64,000 nt of DNA. Source: Arcuatula senhousia. Lineage: Eukaryota > Mollusca > Bivalvia > Mytilida > Mytilidae. The notes under the pieces are model-generated. The model saw only the letters and a program-made list of their open reading frames with translations. It had not been told where the DNA came from and did no database searches. Both the position numbers and the translations under genes were made by a program. Shown piece after piece: positions 22,472 through 34,875 of the stretch. The stretch is taken from positions 65,348,867-65,412,866 of the forward strand of contig OZ020303.1 in NCBI GenBank assembly GCA_963971305.1, written 5' to 3'. Position 1 is the stretch's first letter. Each line of letters starts with the position of its first letter.

Positions 22472-22739
22472 TTCTATCTGTTATGGTTGCTGAGCCATTT
22501 TAAGTGGTTTTACCCTATGTTCTATTTTTAGTAACAGCAGTCATGTTTTCATCGAATCATTTCAAAATGAAGATCGTTTGTTGCCAATATGTCATATACC
22601 ATTCCTGCAAAGTTTCAGTTAAATTGGTTGAGTGGTTTCAGAGGAGAAGATTTTTAAAGTTGTTAACGGACGACGGACGACGGACGACGACGGACGCATA
22701 ATGATGGCATAAGCTCACATGGCCTTTGGCCAGGTGAGC

Positions 22740-23090
22740 TAAAAATGATCTCGCTGTGCTCCGCCCAATTAAACATTTGTTAAGAAATCTGTTATTTGGC
22801 TCCGCCCCTTTGAGCAAAGGTAAAAGTTCAACAATGCTTAAGTTTCCATCAACTGGTGTATTGATACATGAGATGTAGTGCACATTTCTATCGCATTTAT
22901 ATAGGGGTTTAAAGATGTACCTCTTATTTTAGACAATCTGTATATCATTAGACACATTGAAACAATAAAAATACACGATTAATGTTCTGTAATAGATCCT
23001 GTAGTAGGAATATTGCCTGAGCGATTTACCACGTCTAGACGATAAAGAAAATGCAAAAATATGACTACATAAGGCTCTGTCTAAAAACAA
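22740..23090. repeat. Right flank of duplicated segment (interrupted copy)
   Basis: Resumes the match to 14.0-14.37 kb: 'gctccgcccaattaaacatttgtta', 'gggtttaaagatgtacctctta', 'gtaggaatattgcctga'. Confidence 0.65.
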
Positions 23091-23849
23091 AATATCATTC
23101 AGGGGAGATAATTTGTCATGTCCGTTGTAGTCTCGCTCTTTCTAAAGACTATATTTTTATATTTTGCATTTGACTAAACTCTGCATGAAGAAAGTATACA
23201 ACACACATGTCCTAGCTCAGTGTTATGATAATTTAATTTTGTCACTGAAGACTGTGTCCTTTAGTTGAAAATGTTTGCTTTATTAGTATTTATTTATCTG
23301 TATGTGCCGTGAATACATTTATTTAATTGGTTTTAAGGAAGAATTAAAAATACAAGGTGTTGTCTTTTTTAAGACCAGTGTATTTCTCTCTTAAATTACT
23401 TAGTAATCAGTTTCTGTATTCTAAATTACGCGTTTTTCCAATTCAACATTTTTGCTAGCCGAAAGATAGCGGATTCATTCAAATGATAAATTTCTTCAAA
23501 TATGTCACCTTATCAAAAGACCTTTAAAACTTTAGATAACAGTATCGTGTCCTTGGTTGCAGGCCTTGATTTAAAAATGTACAATATTCGACTTTTTTCT
23601 GCAACATACCAAAATTGTACACACGTAGCAGTATCTTTCTACATTTATCAGTTATCTTAAATTTCAAGATGACTATTACATAATTTGAAGTGCACATGCT
23701 GATTAAGCATATCCACGTTGATATTGGTTTCTTCCGTGTTCTTTGTTCGTGAGTATAAATATAGGCGTAAAACATTTAAATTTGAAATGGTTAGCGGTAC
23801 GCATGTTTATTCTTGTAATTGGGTAAGTAAAACATGTTTATACCTTAGC
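23091..23849. other. Intergenic, AT-rich
   Basis: No exon, RNA gene or repeat boundary recognised. Confidence 0.35.
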
Positions 23850-25418
23850 AAAAAACAAATTTCCAGAAAAGATTTTTAACATCATTTATTCAATGTACCA
23901 AAATACAAAATGTAGAATTAAATTTCCATGTGGACTCAGTGAATATTTTCCCTCCATTTGTGGTGTCAAGCAAGGAGATGCCCTTAGCCCTACACTCTTT
24001 AATTTATATATAAATAAAATCACTAATGAGCTAATAAAAAATAATACTGATCCAATTCACATTGGTAATCTAAAGATAACTTCATTACTTTATGCAAATG
24101 ACATAATATTGCTATCTGAAACCGAAGAAGGACTACAAAATGCACTAGACATACTACAAAATTTTTGTACATCATGGAAACTTGAAATAAACACACAAAA
24201 ATCTAAAGTAATAGTTTTCAATTCAAATGGCAAAACTTTCCTTAATCAATTTAAAATAGGAGATAAAACCCTTGAAACAGTAAAATCTTACTGTTACTTG
24301 GGAATCACTATAAAGTTTAATGGTAATTTAAATCTGTCCAAAACCAATTTGATGGATAAAGGCAGGAAAGCCTGGTATAAAATAAAGAAAGTTTTAACTC
24401 TAAACAACCCTTGTATTTTATTAGAAAAATTATTTGATACACTAGTTGTACCTATAATTCTATATGGTAGTGAGGTCTGGGGCAGTAAAAAAACATACAA
24501 TGACTCAGACCCATATGAAAATTTACGTATTAAATTCATAAAAGAAATGTTAGGCGTCCATTGTAAAACCACTAACATAGCTTGCCTAGCAGAAACAAAT
24601 CGTACATCTCTACACATCAAAGTTAAACTTGGTATTATAAAATTTTTGGATTCTGTGAAATACTGGAACAAACTAAGCACAATAATACCTGGCTTACACA
24701 AGTCAAACATTTGTTTTATACTTTAGGTTTTGGCAACATCAATCAAGATTTAAACGGTATAAAATTCCATTTATCCAAAATTGAACAACGGCTGAAAGAC
24801 CAATTTAAACAAAATCTAAACTGTTCTCTTACATCATATGAAAAACTGTCCTTCTTTCGCCAAATATTTGTCCCATCAACTAGGCCTCCCTATATTGATA
24901 TTTGTAAGGATAAAACTGAAAGATCCATAATAAGTAAACTAAAATTCAGTGCTCATACACTAGCAATTGAAAAGGGTAGATATAAAAATATTGAACGAAC
25001 TAATCGTGTTTGCCTGTCATGTGACGGGGCCACATTGAGGATGAATATCACTTCTTCTGTGTGTGCCCGCGCTATTCATCACTAAGAAATGAATACTACA
25101 ATAAAATTAAATCAAAACTGCCATTCCTTTCTAACTGTAAATTTAATATCAAAGAAATCTCTTTTCTGCTTAATAGCAAAACTGAAATTGTCAAATTAAC
25201 AGTCAGATTTATTAAAAATTGCTTAAACATAAGATCAGAATGACTCATTTTTTAACTGTATTTATACCACTGTCACACCATGAATATCATATAGATTATA
25301 ACTTGTATATGTAACTATATGTTTATTGTAAAAGTGACAGTTTTGTTTCATGCCTTAACCATTTATTGTAAATGTGTTTGTGCAAATAAAAATAGTCTAT
25401 TGTCTATTGTCTATTGTA
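23850..25418 (+). mobile_element. 5'-truncated LINE (non-LTR retrotransposon), copy 1
   Basis: The sequence enters mid-RT at IFNIIYSMYQNTKCRIKFP and continues with GVKQGDALSPTLFNLYIN and LLYANDIILLSET. The catalytic box reads YAND instead of YADD. Then come LEINTQKSKVIVF, a CYLGITI thumb motif, and PIILYGSEVWG. The frame breaks near 24720 and again near 25020. The C-terminal zinc-knuckle is recognisable as VCLSC in one frame and EDEYHFFCVCPRY in another. The 3' tail is (tctattg)n at 25396-25418, typical of target-primed insertion. Both the truncated 5' end and the active-site change make it dead. Confidence 0.85.
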
Positions 25419-26804
25419 TTTGGCTGCTTTGTGTTCTTTGTTTCCGTGGTTTTGTGGTTTTGTTGATGTTGTTGTTTTTTGTTGATAAAATTCATTTTTA
25501 AAGCCAAAAATCAATACACCAGATCACAGTATTTTATATTATTAATCCACTTATTGTGTCTCACAGCCGTGTTGTTTTACTACCGTGTGTGTTTAGCGCC
25601 ATAGTACCTGCTTTAATTCACAATTTCTTTTAAAATGTCTGTACCAAGTCAGCACCATTTCGATTGCCAAATTGTCCTGTGTTTCTTTGTATTGTTTGGA
25701 CTTTTCTCCTATGGTATTTGATAATGGAATGATGTTGTCGTCGTCGTCTGTTCACTTCTAGTGTATCCAAAATAACTTTAGTTCTAGACTAGCTTTTCAA
25801 TTGCTTTGAATTAGATAATTTTTGCCATATTATTATGAATTGGATTTTTGGGTCCCCTTTTTTTATCCAGAAATGAGGGACCATAAGGGGCCAAACATTT
25901 TTGTTTATTCCTACGATGACTTAATTGTTTTAGTTAACCAAATTATATAAAATTTTACAATGATGTTCCTCAGCTTAAAGCAATGCATGGGGTTGATTCT
26001 GAGGAATCATCTATTCTGGATTGAAATAAGGGTCCATAAAGGGTCAATTTGCTACTTTTTCATTTGTTCCAACAAAAACTATTGTTTTGGTTCACAGATT
26101 GCTATGGAATATTACAATAATGTTCCTTACTATTAAATGATTGATGGGATAGATTTCCTTTAAGAATTTGAGAACCAAAAAAGTCCGATTTTGATTTTTT
26201 TACTTTTATAAATTTCTGTCAAATAGTGCATACTAAATGAAGGATTCATTTTTCCGGGTTCTCCTTTTTTTTTTGGACATTAGGGGCAAACTTTTTATTT
26301 CTTGTCTGATTATTAAAATATTCATTTGCTTTTTAAAAAATTCTAAAACAGTTTTTACTGACCTCCCTCTTTTCCAGTTAGAAATTAGAGACTGAACAGG
26401 CCAGCTTTTACTTTAATTTCTGCCAATTTCTTTGTTCCGTTTAAAAAATTAGGGACCAAAGGGGAATCCTTGTAATCAAATTATAGATATACGTGCAAGT
26501 TTGTTTATTTATGGTCTGCTTAGAAAAAAAAACTATTAGATTCCTTGTGAAAATATGGGTGGAAAATTCACCAAAGAAAACATGTGTCAAAAACTTTGAT
26601 ACACCACAATGGGCTTCATGTGTCTAAACCAACTGACTATCTGTATTGGGCCTCAAATGTGCAGAGTTCAACATGTTGCAGTTGATATGCTCTGCGAAGC
26701 TTTTTATTTTAGACCGTTTCTCATACAGCGAAAAATCAATATTTACAGAAAATCAATGCATATCCAATATAACTTTTTAGTTTGCTTAATTCGAAACCAT
26801 ATTG
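25419..26804. other. Intergenic with degenerate ~150-bp repeats
   Basis: Between about 25840 and 26480 the motifs 'gaccataaggggcca', 'ttgtt...aaaactattgttttggtt' and 'gggaccaaaggggaatcc' recur at irregular spacing, suggesting an old decayed tandem element. No exon seen. Confidence 0.35.
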
Positions 26805-27665
26805 TACGGTGGCAGAATGCGGCCATGAGAAAAAAAAATAATATCACGTTCCCTCGTGATACCATCACGTTCCCTCGTAATACCATCACGTTCCCTCAAG
26901 AAAGCCATTGCGTTCCCTCAAGATAATTATCTCGTTCCCTCAAGATAACATCATGTTCCCTCAAGATAACATCGCATTCCCTCAAAATAAGTATTGCGTT
27001 CCCTCATAATAATTATTGCGTTCCCTCATGATAATTATCTCGTTCCCTCAAGATAACATCGCGTTCCCTCAAGATAACACCACGTTCCCTAAAGATAGTT
27101 ATCGCATTCCCTCAAGATAACATCGCGTTCCCTCAAAATTGTTATCGTGTTCCCTCAAGATAGTTATCGCGTTCCCTCAAGATAACATCGAGTTCCCTCA
27201 AGATAGTTATCGCGTTCCCTCAAGATACTAAGTAGTTATCACGTTACCTCAAGATAACACCACGTTCCCTCAAGATGTTATCTTGAGGTAACGTGATAAC
27301 TATTTAGTATCTTGAGGGAACGCGATAACTATCTTGAGGGAACTCGATGTTATCTTGAGGGAACGCGATAACTATCTTGAGGGAACGTGATGTTATCTTG
27401 AGGGAACGAGATAATTATCATGAGGGAACGCAATAATTATCATGAGGGAACGCAATAATTATTTTGAGGGAACGCGATGTTATCTTGAGGGAACGTGAAG
27501 TTATCTTGAGGGAACGAGATAATTATCTTGAGGGAACGCAATAACTTTCTTGAGGGAACGTGATGTTATCTTGAGGGAACGTGATGGTATTACGAGGGAA
27601 CGTGATGGTATCACGAGGGAACGTGATTTTATTTTTTTTTCTCATGGCCGCATTCTGCCACCGTA
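26805..27665. mobile_element. 861-bp foldback palindrome built of ~22-bp repeats, with 6-bp target duplication
   Basis: Both ends carry tacggtggcagaatgcggcc followed by atgag and an A-rich run, in inverted orientation. Both arms consist of tandem 'cgttccctcaagataa(c/t)atc' units: left arm to about 27275, right arm from there, meeting almost without a loop at 'caagatgttatcttg'. ATATTG lies directly outside on the left (26799-26804) and on the right (27666-27671), a perfect 6-bp duplication. Order and variants of the subrepeats agree between the arms. Non-coding. Confidence 0.85.
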
Positions 27666-27671
27666 ATATTG

Positions 27672-28429
27672 GGAATGTTCAAGAGAGTTTCAATACTTTA
27701 ATAAATGTGAATTCAGAACGAAGATATATGCATTATGCCAAGAAATCATGCATTTTTGTTGGGGCCCCCTTCACCAAAATCATTAAATTATTACTATTTT
27801 TGTCACTTTACCGACTCCATTTTCAGAAAATGCACAAATGATCATTATGAATAAAAATACGAAGATTGGGGATTGATATAAAAAAAATTGGACTTCCAGA
27901 AAACAAAGCTTGAGCTTTAGACCAACAAAATGAACTTGAAATTGTTTTAGGTCATAATATGTAAAAAAGATCATTTTAGGTACTTATATTGACAAGAACG
28001 GTTATCTAGGCTCATGTTACAACTATGGTTAAACATATATAAATATATCCAAAAAATATTGTTTTAGTCTTGTTACCATGGTAACCAGCTTAAGCAGTAT
28101 TTTCCTGAGACATTCTTTTTGTTACAGCATTGAGATTTTTTTAATACTTTAGTGAATTATGCACTAATTTTTGGCATTTTTGATTGCCTTGTTCTAACTA
28201 AGTAATGTTATGAATATTGTGAATGAGGTATTGGAATAAGCAAATAAAACGTTTTTATTGAATATGAACTGATTTTTACTGAAAAATTGGGGGGAGGGCT
28301 AATGTTGCGATCCAAAGGTCAATTCCGGAGGTCAGTTTCAATCTGAGAAATATCATGTCTCACCTACTAGGAAATCCATTGATCCTTGTGGATAATTAGT
28401 GTTTAGAGATATTGCATACTATAATAATA
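27672..28429. other. Intergenic
   Basis: AT-rich. No supported features. Confidence 0.35.
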
Positions 28430-28628
28430 ACTTTATTCTCATAACCACTGGTACAGAGACAAACTATTTACATAATATACAGCAAATACAAACATACATA
28501 AAACAAGAACAGACATACAGAACAATAATAACAGACTATTAGTTGGGAGGACTTGCTCTTTTCTTTATTACTCGTAGCATTTTGATTAAGTTAGATAGTA
28601 GAAGTTGATCTTGCGACGTCATTAGATT

Positions 28629-29240
28629 CTAAAACTTTAAAACATTCGGACTTCTAGTAAGATTTCTTTTTAGAAGTTTATTTCTGTCACCGGCTAAAAC
28701 TGGACATTCTAAAATATAGTGATATTCATCGCCGATTTGATCATTGCATAAGTTACATTTTCTGTTGTTTCTTTCTATAGCTTGCCATCTGGCAGTCTCG
28801 ATAGGCAACTTGTGGTTCCCTGTTCTAAATTGGCACAAAAACAGAGCATCTTTTGAGCTTAGAATATCAAAATATTTCTCTTGTTCTAACACATCTTTGA
28901 ATAATCGATAGTTTGTTGCTTTGCTGCAATTTTGAATTTCATCATGCCAGTTTTGTCTGAATTGATCTGAAAGACATTGTTTTATTCTGAATTTTAACCA
29001 CTCAATGTTTGGAATAGTCTGCGAGTTCCAGAAATAAGCAAGTCCACACTCATTTAAGATACCTTTTACAAATTCAAGCCACTGGAACTTAATATTTTGA
29101 GTAATATACAATTGATACATTAGTTTGTATGATATTGAACAAAGTTTTGTTTGTTTTCCAGTTATTAATTTTGACCAATATGAAATCATTCTACATTTAA
29201 TATCTACAATCAGTGGAAATCGACCAAGTTCTCCATACAT
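28629..29240 (-). pseudogene. LINE C-terminal domain with zinc-knuckle
   Basis: Open stretch of the LINE above, downstream of the RT. It contains YGELGRFPLIVDIKCRMISY, an RFKDVL-type helical region and the terminal CNLC...H...C knuckle. It reads in frame but is separated from the RT by the insertion at 29307-30464. Confidence 0.8.
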
Positions 29241-29306
29241 AAAACAATTAGGTGTAGAGGATTTCAGCTTTAAAAGAAGTTTACAAAACTTTAAATGTAC
29301 TTTTTA

Positions 29307-30464
29307 GCTCACCTTGCCGAAGGCAATGTGAGCTTTTGCAATCACTTGGCGTCCGTCGTCCGTCGTCCGTCGTCTGTCGTCCGTCGTTCAACTTTTCAAA
29401 AATCTTCTTCTCTGAAACCGCTTGGCCAAATGTAATGAAACTTGGTAGGGTTGTTCTGTAGTATGTCCTCTACAAAATTATCGTTCGAAATTTTGATTCG
29501 ACAAAAAACATGGCCGCCATGGCTAAAAATAGAACATAGGGGTAAATTGCAGTTTTTTGCAAATTACTCAAAAACGGTAACAGATATCAAAATTCTGGCT
29601 GGGTTGAAGTGATCAGCACCTCAAGATCTACCTGCCCAGAAATTTTCAAGTAGATCCAACAACGGATGTAGGAGTTATTGCCCTTTTTCTGGATTTTTTT
29701 CAAAAATTTTACTTATTTAGCCCTATATCTTGAAAACTATACAAGATGTTTCAAAAATTTAAATTGCATATGACTAAGCACATCAAGATCTACAAAAGTC
29801 GTAACAGAGTCAAAGTTGTAGGATCATTCCTTTAGGAGTTATACCCCTTGGATTGTAAAAATTGACCATTTTCACATTTTTTTGTTCAACTTTTCAAAAA
29901 TCTTCTTCTCTGAAACTGCTTAGTCAAATGAAATGAAACTTAGTAGGGTTGTTCTGTAGTATGTGGTCTACAAAATCATCGTTCGAAATTTTGATTCGAC
30001 AAAAAAAATGGCTGCCATGGCTAAAAATAGAACATATGGGTAAATTGCAGTTTTTTGCAAATTACTCAAATATGGGAACAGATATTAAAATTCTATTTGG
30101 GTAATAATGGTCAGCACATAAAGATCTACCTGCTCAGAAGTTTTGAAGAAGATCTGACAATGGTTATAGGAGTTATTGCCCTTTTTCTTGTTTTTTCTTC
30201 TTCAAATTTTGCTTTTTTAAGACTAATATCTTGGAAACAATACAAGATATTTGAAAATTTTTAATTACATATGGTTAAGCACACAAAGATCTAAAAATTA
30301 TGTAATGGGGTCAAAGTTGTAAGACCTTTCTTGTTAGGAGTTGTTTCCCTTAGAACAATAAAATTGATAATTCACCAGAGGGGTAGCACTCCTTTGTTAA
30401 AATATCCAGCTTATACGTATCATCGAATACAAGGTGAGCGATTCAGGCTCCTGGGAGCCTCTAG
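29307..30464 (+). mobile_element. Hairpin-terminus non-autonomous element (family A), copy 2, inside the LINE
   Basis: Starts gctcaccttgccgaaggcaa, followed by 'tgtgagctttt' and a 'cgtccgtcgtccgtcg' run, and ends 'ggtgagcgattcaggctcctgggagcctCTAG' followed by T. The interior is a direct duplication with period 498 bp (caacttttcaaaaatcttct at 29389 and 29887). It interrupts the LINE frame between CYQIK and KVHLKFCK, so the boundaries are set to within a few bases. No coding. Confidence 0.75.
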
Positions 30465-32146
30465 TTTAATCTGGTAACAGTTTTTATATCCCCAAAGCTC
30501 ACAGTTATATAGTAGAATTGGTTTTACCATTTTGTCGAAAAGGTCCAATTGGCATGATATAGACAAATTATGGTATTTCCCCAACTTAAGAACTTCATAC
30601 ATGGCTTTTGTTCCCTTATCAGCCTGTGCTTTTATTGCTAAGTTGTAGTTGCCAGTCTTATTAAGGGTTGTGCCTAGATAATTAAATTCTTTGACAATTT
30701 CTATTTCTTGATTTTCAAGAATAAAGTGTATATTGTTTGGAAGTCTTCCGCCAGAGAAACATAAGATTTTTGTTTTATCTATATTCACTTTAAGTTTCCA
30801 GTCTAAACAATAGTCATAGAAACTATGTAATTGTTGTTGGAGTCCCACGGCGGATTCAGACATTAACACCTGACCGTGTCGTCTGCGTATAGTATTGCAA
30901 AGATTTTGAGATATATTCCCAAGTTGGATTCAATATCTTGACTTATCGAGGTAAGTCCGTTATTATTTTGAGTTTCTAGAAATGATTTCAGGTCATTTAG
31001 GAAAATTGCAAAGAGAAAGGGTGACATATTTTCTCCTTGTCTCACTCCATTATTACAGGAGAAAAAGTCAGAACTGAGGTTGTTGTAAACAATGTTCGAT
31101 TTTATGTTTTTGTACATATTTTGAATGACTGTCAACATCTTCCCGTTAATCTTATTCAACACAAGCTTATAGAATAGGCCAGTTCTCCATACTTTATCAA
31201 AGGCTTTTTCAAAGTCTATGAAGGCGCAAAATAATTTCTTTTTCTTAAGTTTCAGAAGTTCAAAGAATGCATGTAGAGTAAATAGATTGTCTGTGGTACA
31301 GTAACCTTGTCTGAAGCCACATTGATTTTCATTTATTATTTGAAATTCTTCAGAATATTTATTAAGTCTATCGGTTAATACCGCAGTAAAAAGTTTTCCA
31401 AGACAACTGACTATTGTAACAGGTCTAAAATTTTTAGGATCTTTACTGTCCCCTTTATTTTTATAAATGGGTTTAATATTTCCCACTAGCCAGCTATCGG
31501 GAATTTGCCCTGTGTTAAATATAAGATTAAATAGTTTTTCATAGATATCGATAAACTGCCCTGATGTTGTTTTGATATATTCATTAATTATTTTATCTTC
31601 TCCACAAGCTTTATCATTCTTAAGTTTTGAAATGCACTTTAAGATTTCTTCTTTTTCAATATAAAGATTAATCTCGTTGTTTACATGGTTAATTGTTTGT
31701 TCATCAAGCTCGGGTAAATTAGTTTCTTCATCTTCAATAGGTGCTTCATTCAAGGATTTTAAAAAATCAAATAAACTATCAATTGGAATATTTGGTTGTT
31801 TTTTATTCTTCCCTTGTCTCAGAAGTTTCCAAAACTGTTTAGAATCATTTAGTCTGATGTTCTTTAACTTTTTTGATAGTTTCTCAGAATATTCTGTTTG
31901 GCACCTATCCATAGTTGTCTTATATAATTTTTCCGCCTCGACTAACCGAAGCTTGTTTATTTCGGTTTTATTGTTTTTAAACTTACTCTTAAACTTTCTA
32001 TATTTTTTCCTGGCGAATTTGCAATCGAAATTAAACCAGGGTTTAGAGTTTACTTTTACCTTGCCATTCTTTTTTGTATTACTTTTATATGTTCCAAAGG
32101 TTGTCTTTGCACTGTCAATAAATATTTCCCCTAGTTCATTTATCAA
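30420..32146 (-). pseudogene. LINE reverse transcriptase, frameshifted
   Basis: The RT domain of the LINE at 28430-32805. The first open part (32146-30863) ends at LYADDTVRC, the second (30869-30470) carries LDWKLKVNIDKTKILCF and EFNYLGTTLNKTGNY. The catalytic YADD is intact, but the frameshift just after it and the downstream insertion abolish the ORF. Confidence 0.85.
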
Positions 32147-32805
32147 AGTGTTAACATCGTTAACTGTTGTATTAACATCATCTGTTTCAACCAGTTTATT
32201 TAAAAGAGCATCCTTTCTTGTTTTGTTAATGTTTCTCTGAAATTCCTCAGATTTACTGTTATCCCATTATTTAGCATTATTGATATTTGAGCTCATTTGA
32301 ATAGGGGTATTATTACAGTCAATTATGTCATTTTCATATACAATAGTACCAATACAAACAGACAATGGACAATGCACATCAGAAAATAGCTTAGAAAAAT
32401 CTAAAATATGACAACTATGAAAACTATTTACAAAATTAGCATTGCTTATACAGTAATCGACAACACTAGCATTTTTACAAGTAAAGTTTCCTTCCTTGTC
32501 ATCTGTGAGTCTACCATTTAAAATAAAGAAATTGTTCCCTCTACAGAAATCTAACAGTAATGACCCATATCTGTTTTTAACTTTATCTTTATTTTGTCGC
32601 TCTCTTGGGATACCTGCTATTTCAAGAACATTTGAGCTGTTGTCAAAAATTTCAAGCGGTATATTTGAATGATCGATATCAGACTCATCGAATTTGAAAA
32701 AAAATCTTTATCAGTGGATGTGCGACTATTGAAATCTCCCAATAATGCTACGTTCTGGTATTGGTTTGACAAGGAAAGACATTCATTTTCAATTTGACTA
32801 AAAGC

Positions 32806-34875
32806 ATCTCAAGAATGGTGGACATCTTTAATTGATTCAAATTATTTTGTCACCATAGGGGGGACACCATTCACCATCAACTGATTACAATAGAACGTAA
32901 TGGAAAAATTTTGACAGTCCCTATACTTTCTTCAATTGACAAGTAACTAATCCCATAAAACCTTAGCCCTACGTCTGACTAAATACCTTATACATTTATC
33001 TTTCATGTAATATATCGTATATTAGTTTAAAGTAAATACATTTTCTGTCATTTTTTGGTTGAAAATTGGTGAAAAAAATACGTTATTTTCCAATAGAATT
33101 CTATATAAACTAGTCTAAAAAATGGTAAAACGGCTCTAGTTTAAAAAATCGCAGTCACTTTATTTCTCAACGGAAATCTTACCCCTACGTACCAAAAAAT
33201 TCTTCAAATGTTAAATGTTCTATAGGTATTATCAAAAATAGTTTAAACTTTATTTTTTTTCTGTCAAATTTAAGTTAAAATTTAGCCATTTTTGCTTTAT
33301 ACTTTCTTGGACTAGATCAGTTGATTATTTGCTAATTGGCGATAATAAATAACAGCGAGGGGCACCATGTCTTTGTGAAAATGTTTAAACAAGGACAAGT
33401 GTTAATTATCAACATGTGTTCCTTTTTATAGAATTGATATCTATAACATAACCCGAATAATACAGTCGTTATATTTCGCTCCTTGCAGTCGCTACATTGA
33501 CGCCTGAATGCTCATACGATAATAATTCGTCAAAATTTGTTCGATGAGCATACTGTGTTGACAAAAATTTCTTAGGACCAGTGTAGATAAAATTCATTAT
33601 CATTAATTTATCATTAATTATCACATAATTCACACCTTTTTGTCATATCTGTTTTAGAAAAGATCAAACTAATCTTATCAACTAATTAATTAACATCATT
33701 AAAAGGATTGTGATTGGCTGTCTGAACTGGACAGCGAGTGACGGAGAATTTCCATTGGACGAGTTCAAGCCCTGTCCCGCCGAAGTATGCAAAGACGGAT
33801 AGGGCTTGGATCATTCGAGTTATCTATAACACCAAAATTATTTATTTTCGAGTTTCAACTTTTAATTTATAAAAAATAAATAGTTTATTACAGTGTCAAA
33901 TATTGTTTGCCATGCAGAATTAGTATATTATACGATAATATAATATATAATTTTATATCTTGTTAATCTATAATATTAATGATTGATATATTAATTATAA
34001 AAAAGATATGAAGTTTAATGTAGTCAATGGTAATAATGCACGCAGTTTATGTAGTGTAGCGGTAAGGTGTTCTGTGGTACTTGTGTTTTGCCCACAACTA
34101 ATTAAAACGTTAATGATTTAAGCAAAACTTGAACCAGTTTAGAATTTTGGCAGTTTTAGTTTATTTTCTATTTATTTAAGACTGTTTTGTAGTGTTTTAA
34201 ATGCGTTCTGTGATATTTAGCTGTGTTCTGTGGTATTCTGTGGTGTTCTGTGGTAAAAAGACGCACCGTTTTTTTTACTACGTTTTGAACCCGGAGTTTT
34301 TAATTTCGTTCAAAGATTATCTTGTCCTATTAATATTGTGCATAGATTTATTTAATTAATTTTTACGTTTTTAATGAATGAAAAAATATCATTGCCTGAT
34401 ATTGATGCAATTTTCTTTTTTAGTTTTCTTAAAATGTCACTGGTATATATAACTCTCAAATTATAAATGTATGGAGGTTGTGTCGTGTACAATTATTCCG
34501 CATCTACTTCCGTCTACCTCCATCGGTTAGAGTATAAATGTACATTTTCTGAGAACTGTTTGAGAGTTCCATACTTCTAAATGAAAAAAAGGAGCATGAT
34601 ACACAAGACAATGCATGTAAGGTGTGACATTGTGCGGAACATACCCTTATCCAGTCTTACCTTAACTAATAAGAGCTCTGAGCAAATCAATGCTTAAAGT
34701 TTGTTTATAATACATGTACATGTATGATCAAGTGGGTGAGTGAGTGAGTTGTGTTTTAGGCCCGTGTTTTAGGCCCTCGCAACACTTTATAGGCTATTTG
34801 AAGGCGATGAACATGAAAGATTGTTAAAATGAACATGACATGATGATGATAATGATATGAAACATGGGGTAGTAT
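32806..34875. other. Long intergenic stretch
   Basis: AT-rich. At 33755-33815 a short inverted motif (ttcaagccctgtc / gatagggcttgga) resembles the ends of the 75-bp palindromes but with a different interior. At 34200-34250 there is a degenerate 'ctgtggt(a/g)ttctg' run. Part of the SINE-like 3' end (gtcgtgtacaattattccgcatct) is near 34482. Confidence 0.4.

Larger units (their letters stand above)
20121..22739 (-). mobile_element. Hairpin-terminus non-autonomous element (family A), copy 1, with nested element
   Basis: Read on the minus strand it begins gctcacctggccaaaggcca (palindromic) and ends 'ggtgagcgattcaggctcctgggagcatcttg', followed by T. The terminal palindrome aggctcctgggagc plus CTTG/CTAG resembles a Helitron 3' end, but the 5' end is not the canonical TC. 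The related copy at 29307-30464 has the same two ends and a different interior. No transposase or Rep/helicase coding is present. The flanks match an uninterrupted segment at 13.9-14.4 kb. Confidence 0.65.
28430..32805 (-). mobile_element. Decayed LINE (non-LTR retrotransposon) with endonuclease and RT, split by an insertion
   Basis: Minus-strand order: the tail of an APE-type endonuclease (VALLGDFNSRTSTD near 32730; SVVDYCISNANF near 32450), a linker, then RT with PIYKNKGDSKDPKNFRPVTI, FIDFEKAFDKVWRTGLFYKL, GVRQGENMSPFLFAIFLNDL and LYADDTV (30880-31500). A one-base frameshift follows at about 30870. The frame continues to LLYNCELWGYKNCYQIK (about 30470), is cut by a 1.16-kb element, and resumes at KVHLKFCKLLLKLKSS (29306) through YGELGRFPL to a zinc-knuckle (CNLCNDQIGDEYHYILEC, about 28700-28760). 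A stop lies near 32268. It is 5'-truncated at about 32805 within the endonuclease. Clade is uncertain (jockey/I-like). Confidence 0.85.

Noticed and set aside
26609..26926. 105-residue plus-strand frame entering the palindrome
   Set aside because: Its C-terminal part is translated 'cgttccctc' repeat and the N-terminal part has no homology; no exon signals.
26820..27660. CRISPR-like array
   Set aside because: Short regular repeats of about 22 bp without true spacers, arranged as mirrored arms in an animal genome. It is a foldback minisatellite, not a CRISPR.
31677..32240. 187-residue plus-strand frame rich in Phe/Leu/Ser
   Set aside because: Antisense shadow of the lysine-rich part of the LINE ORF.
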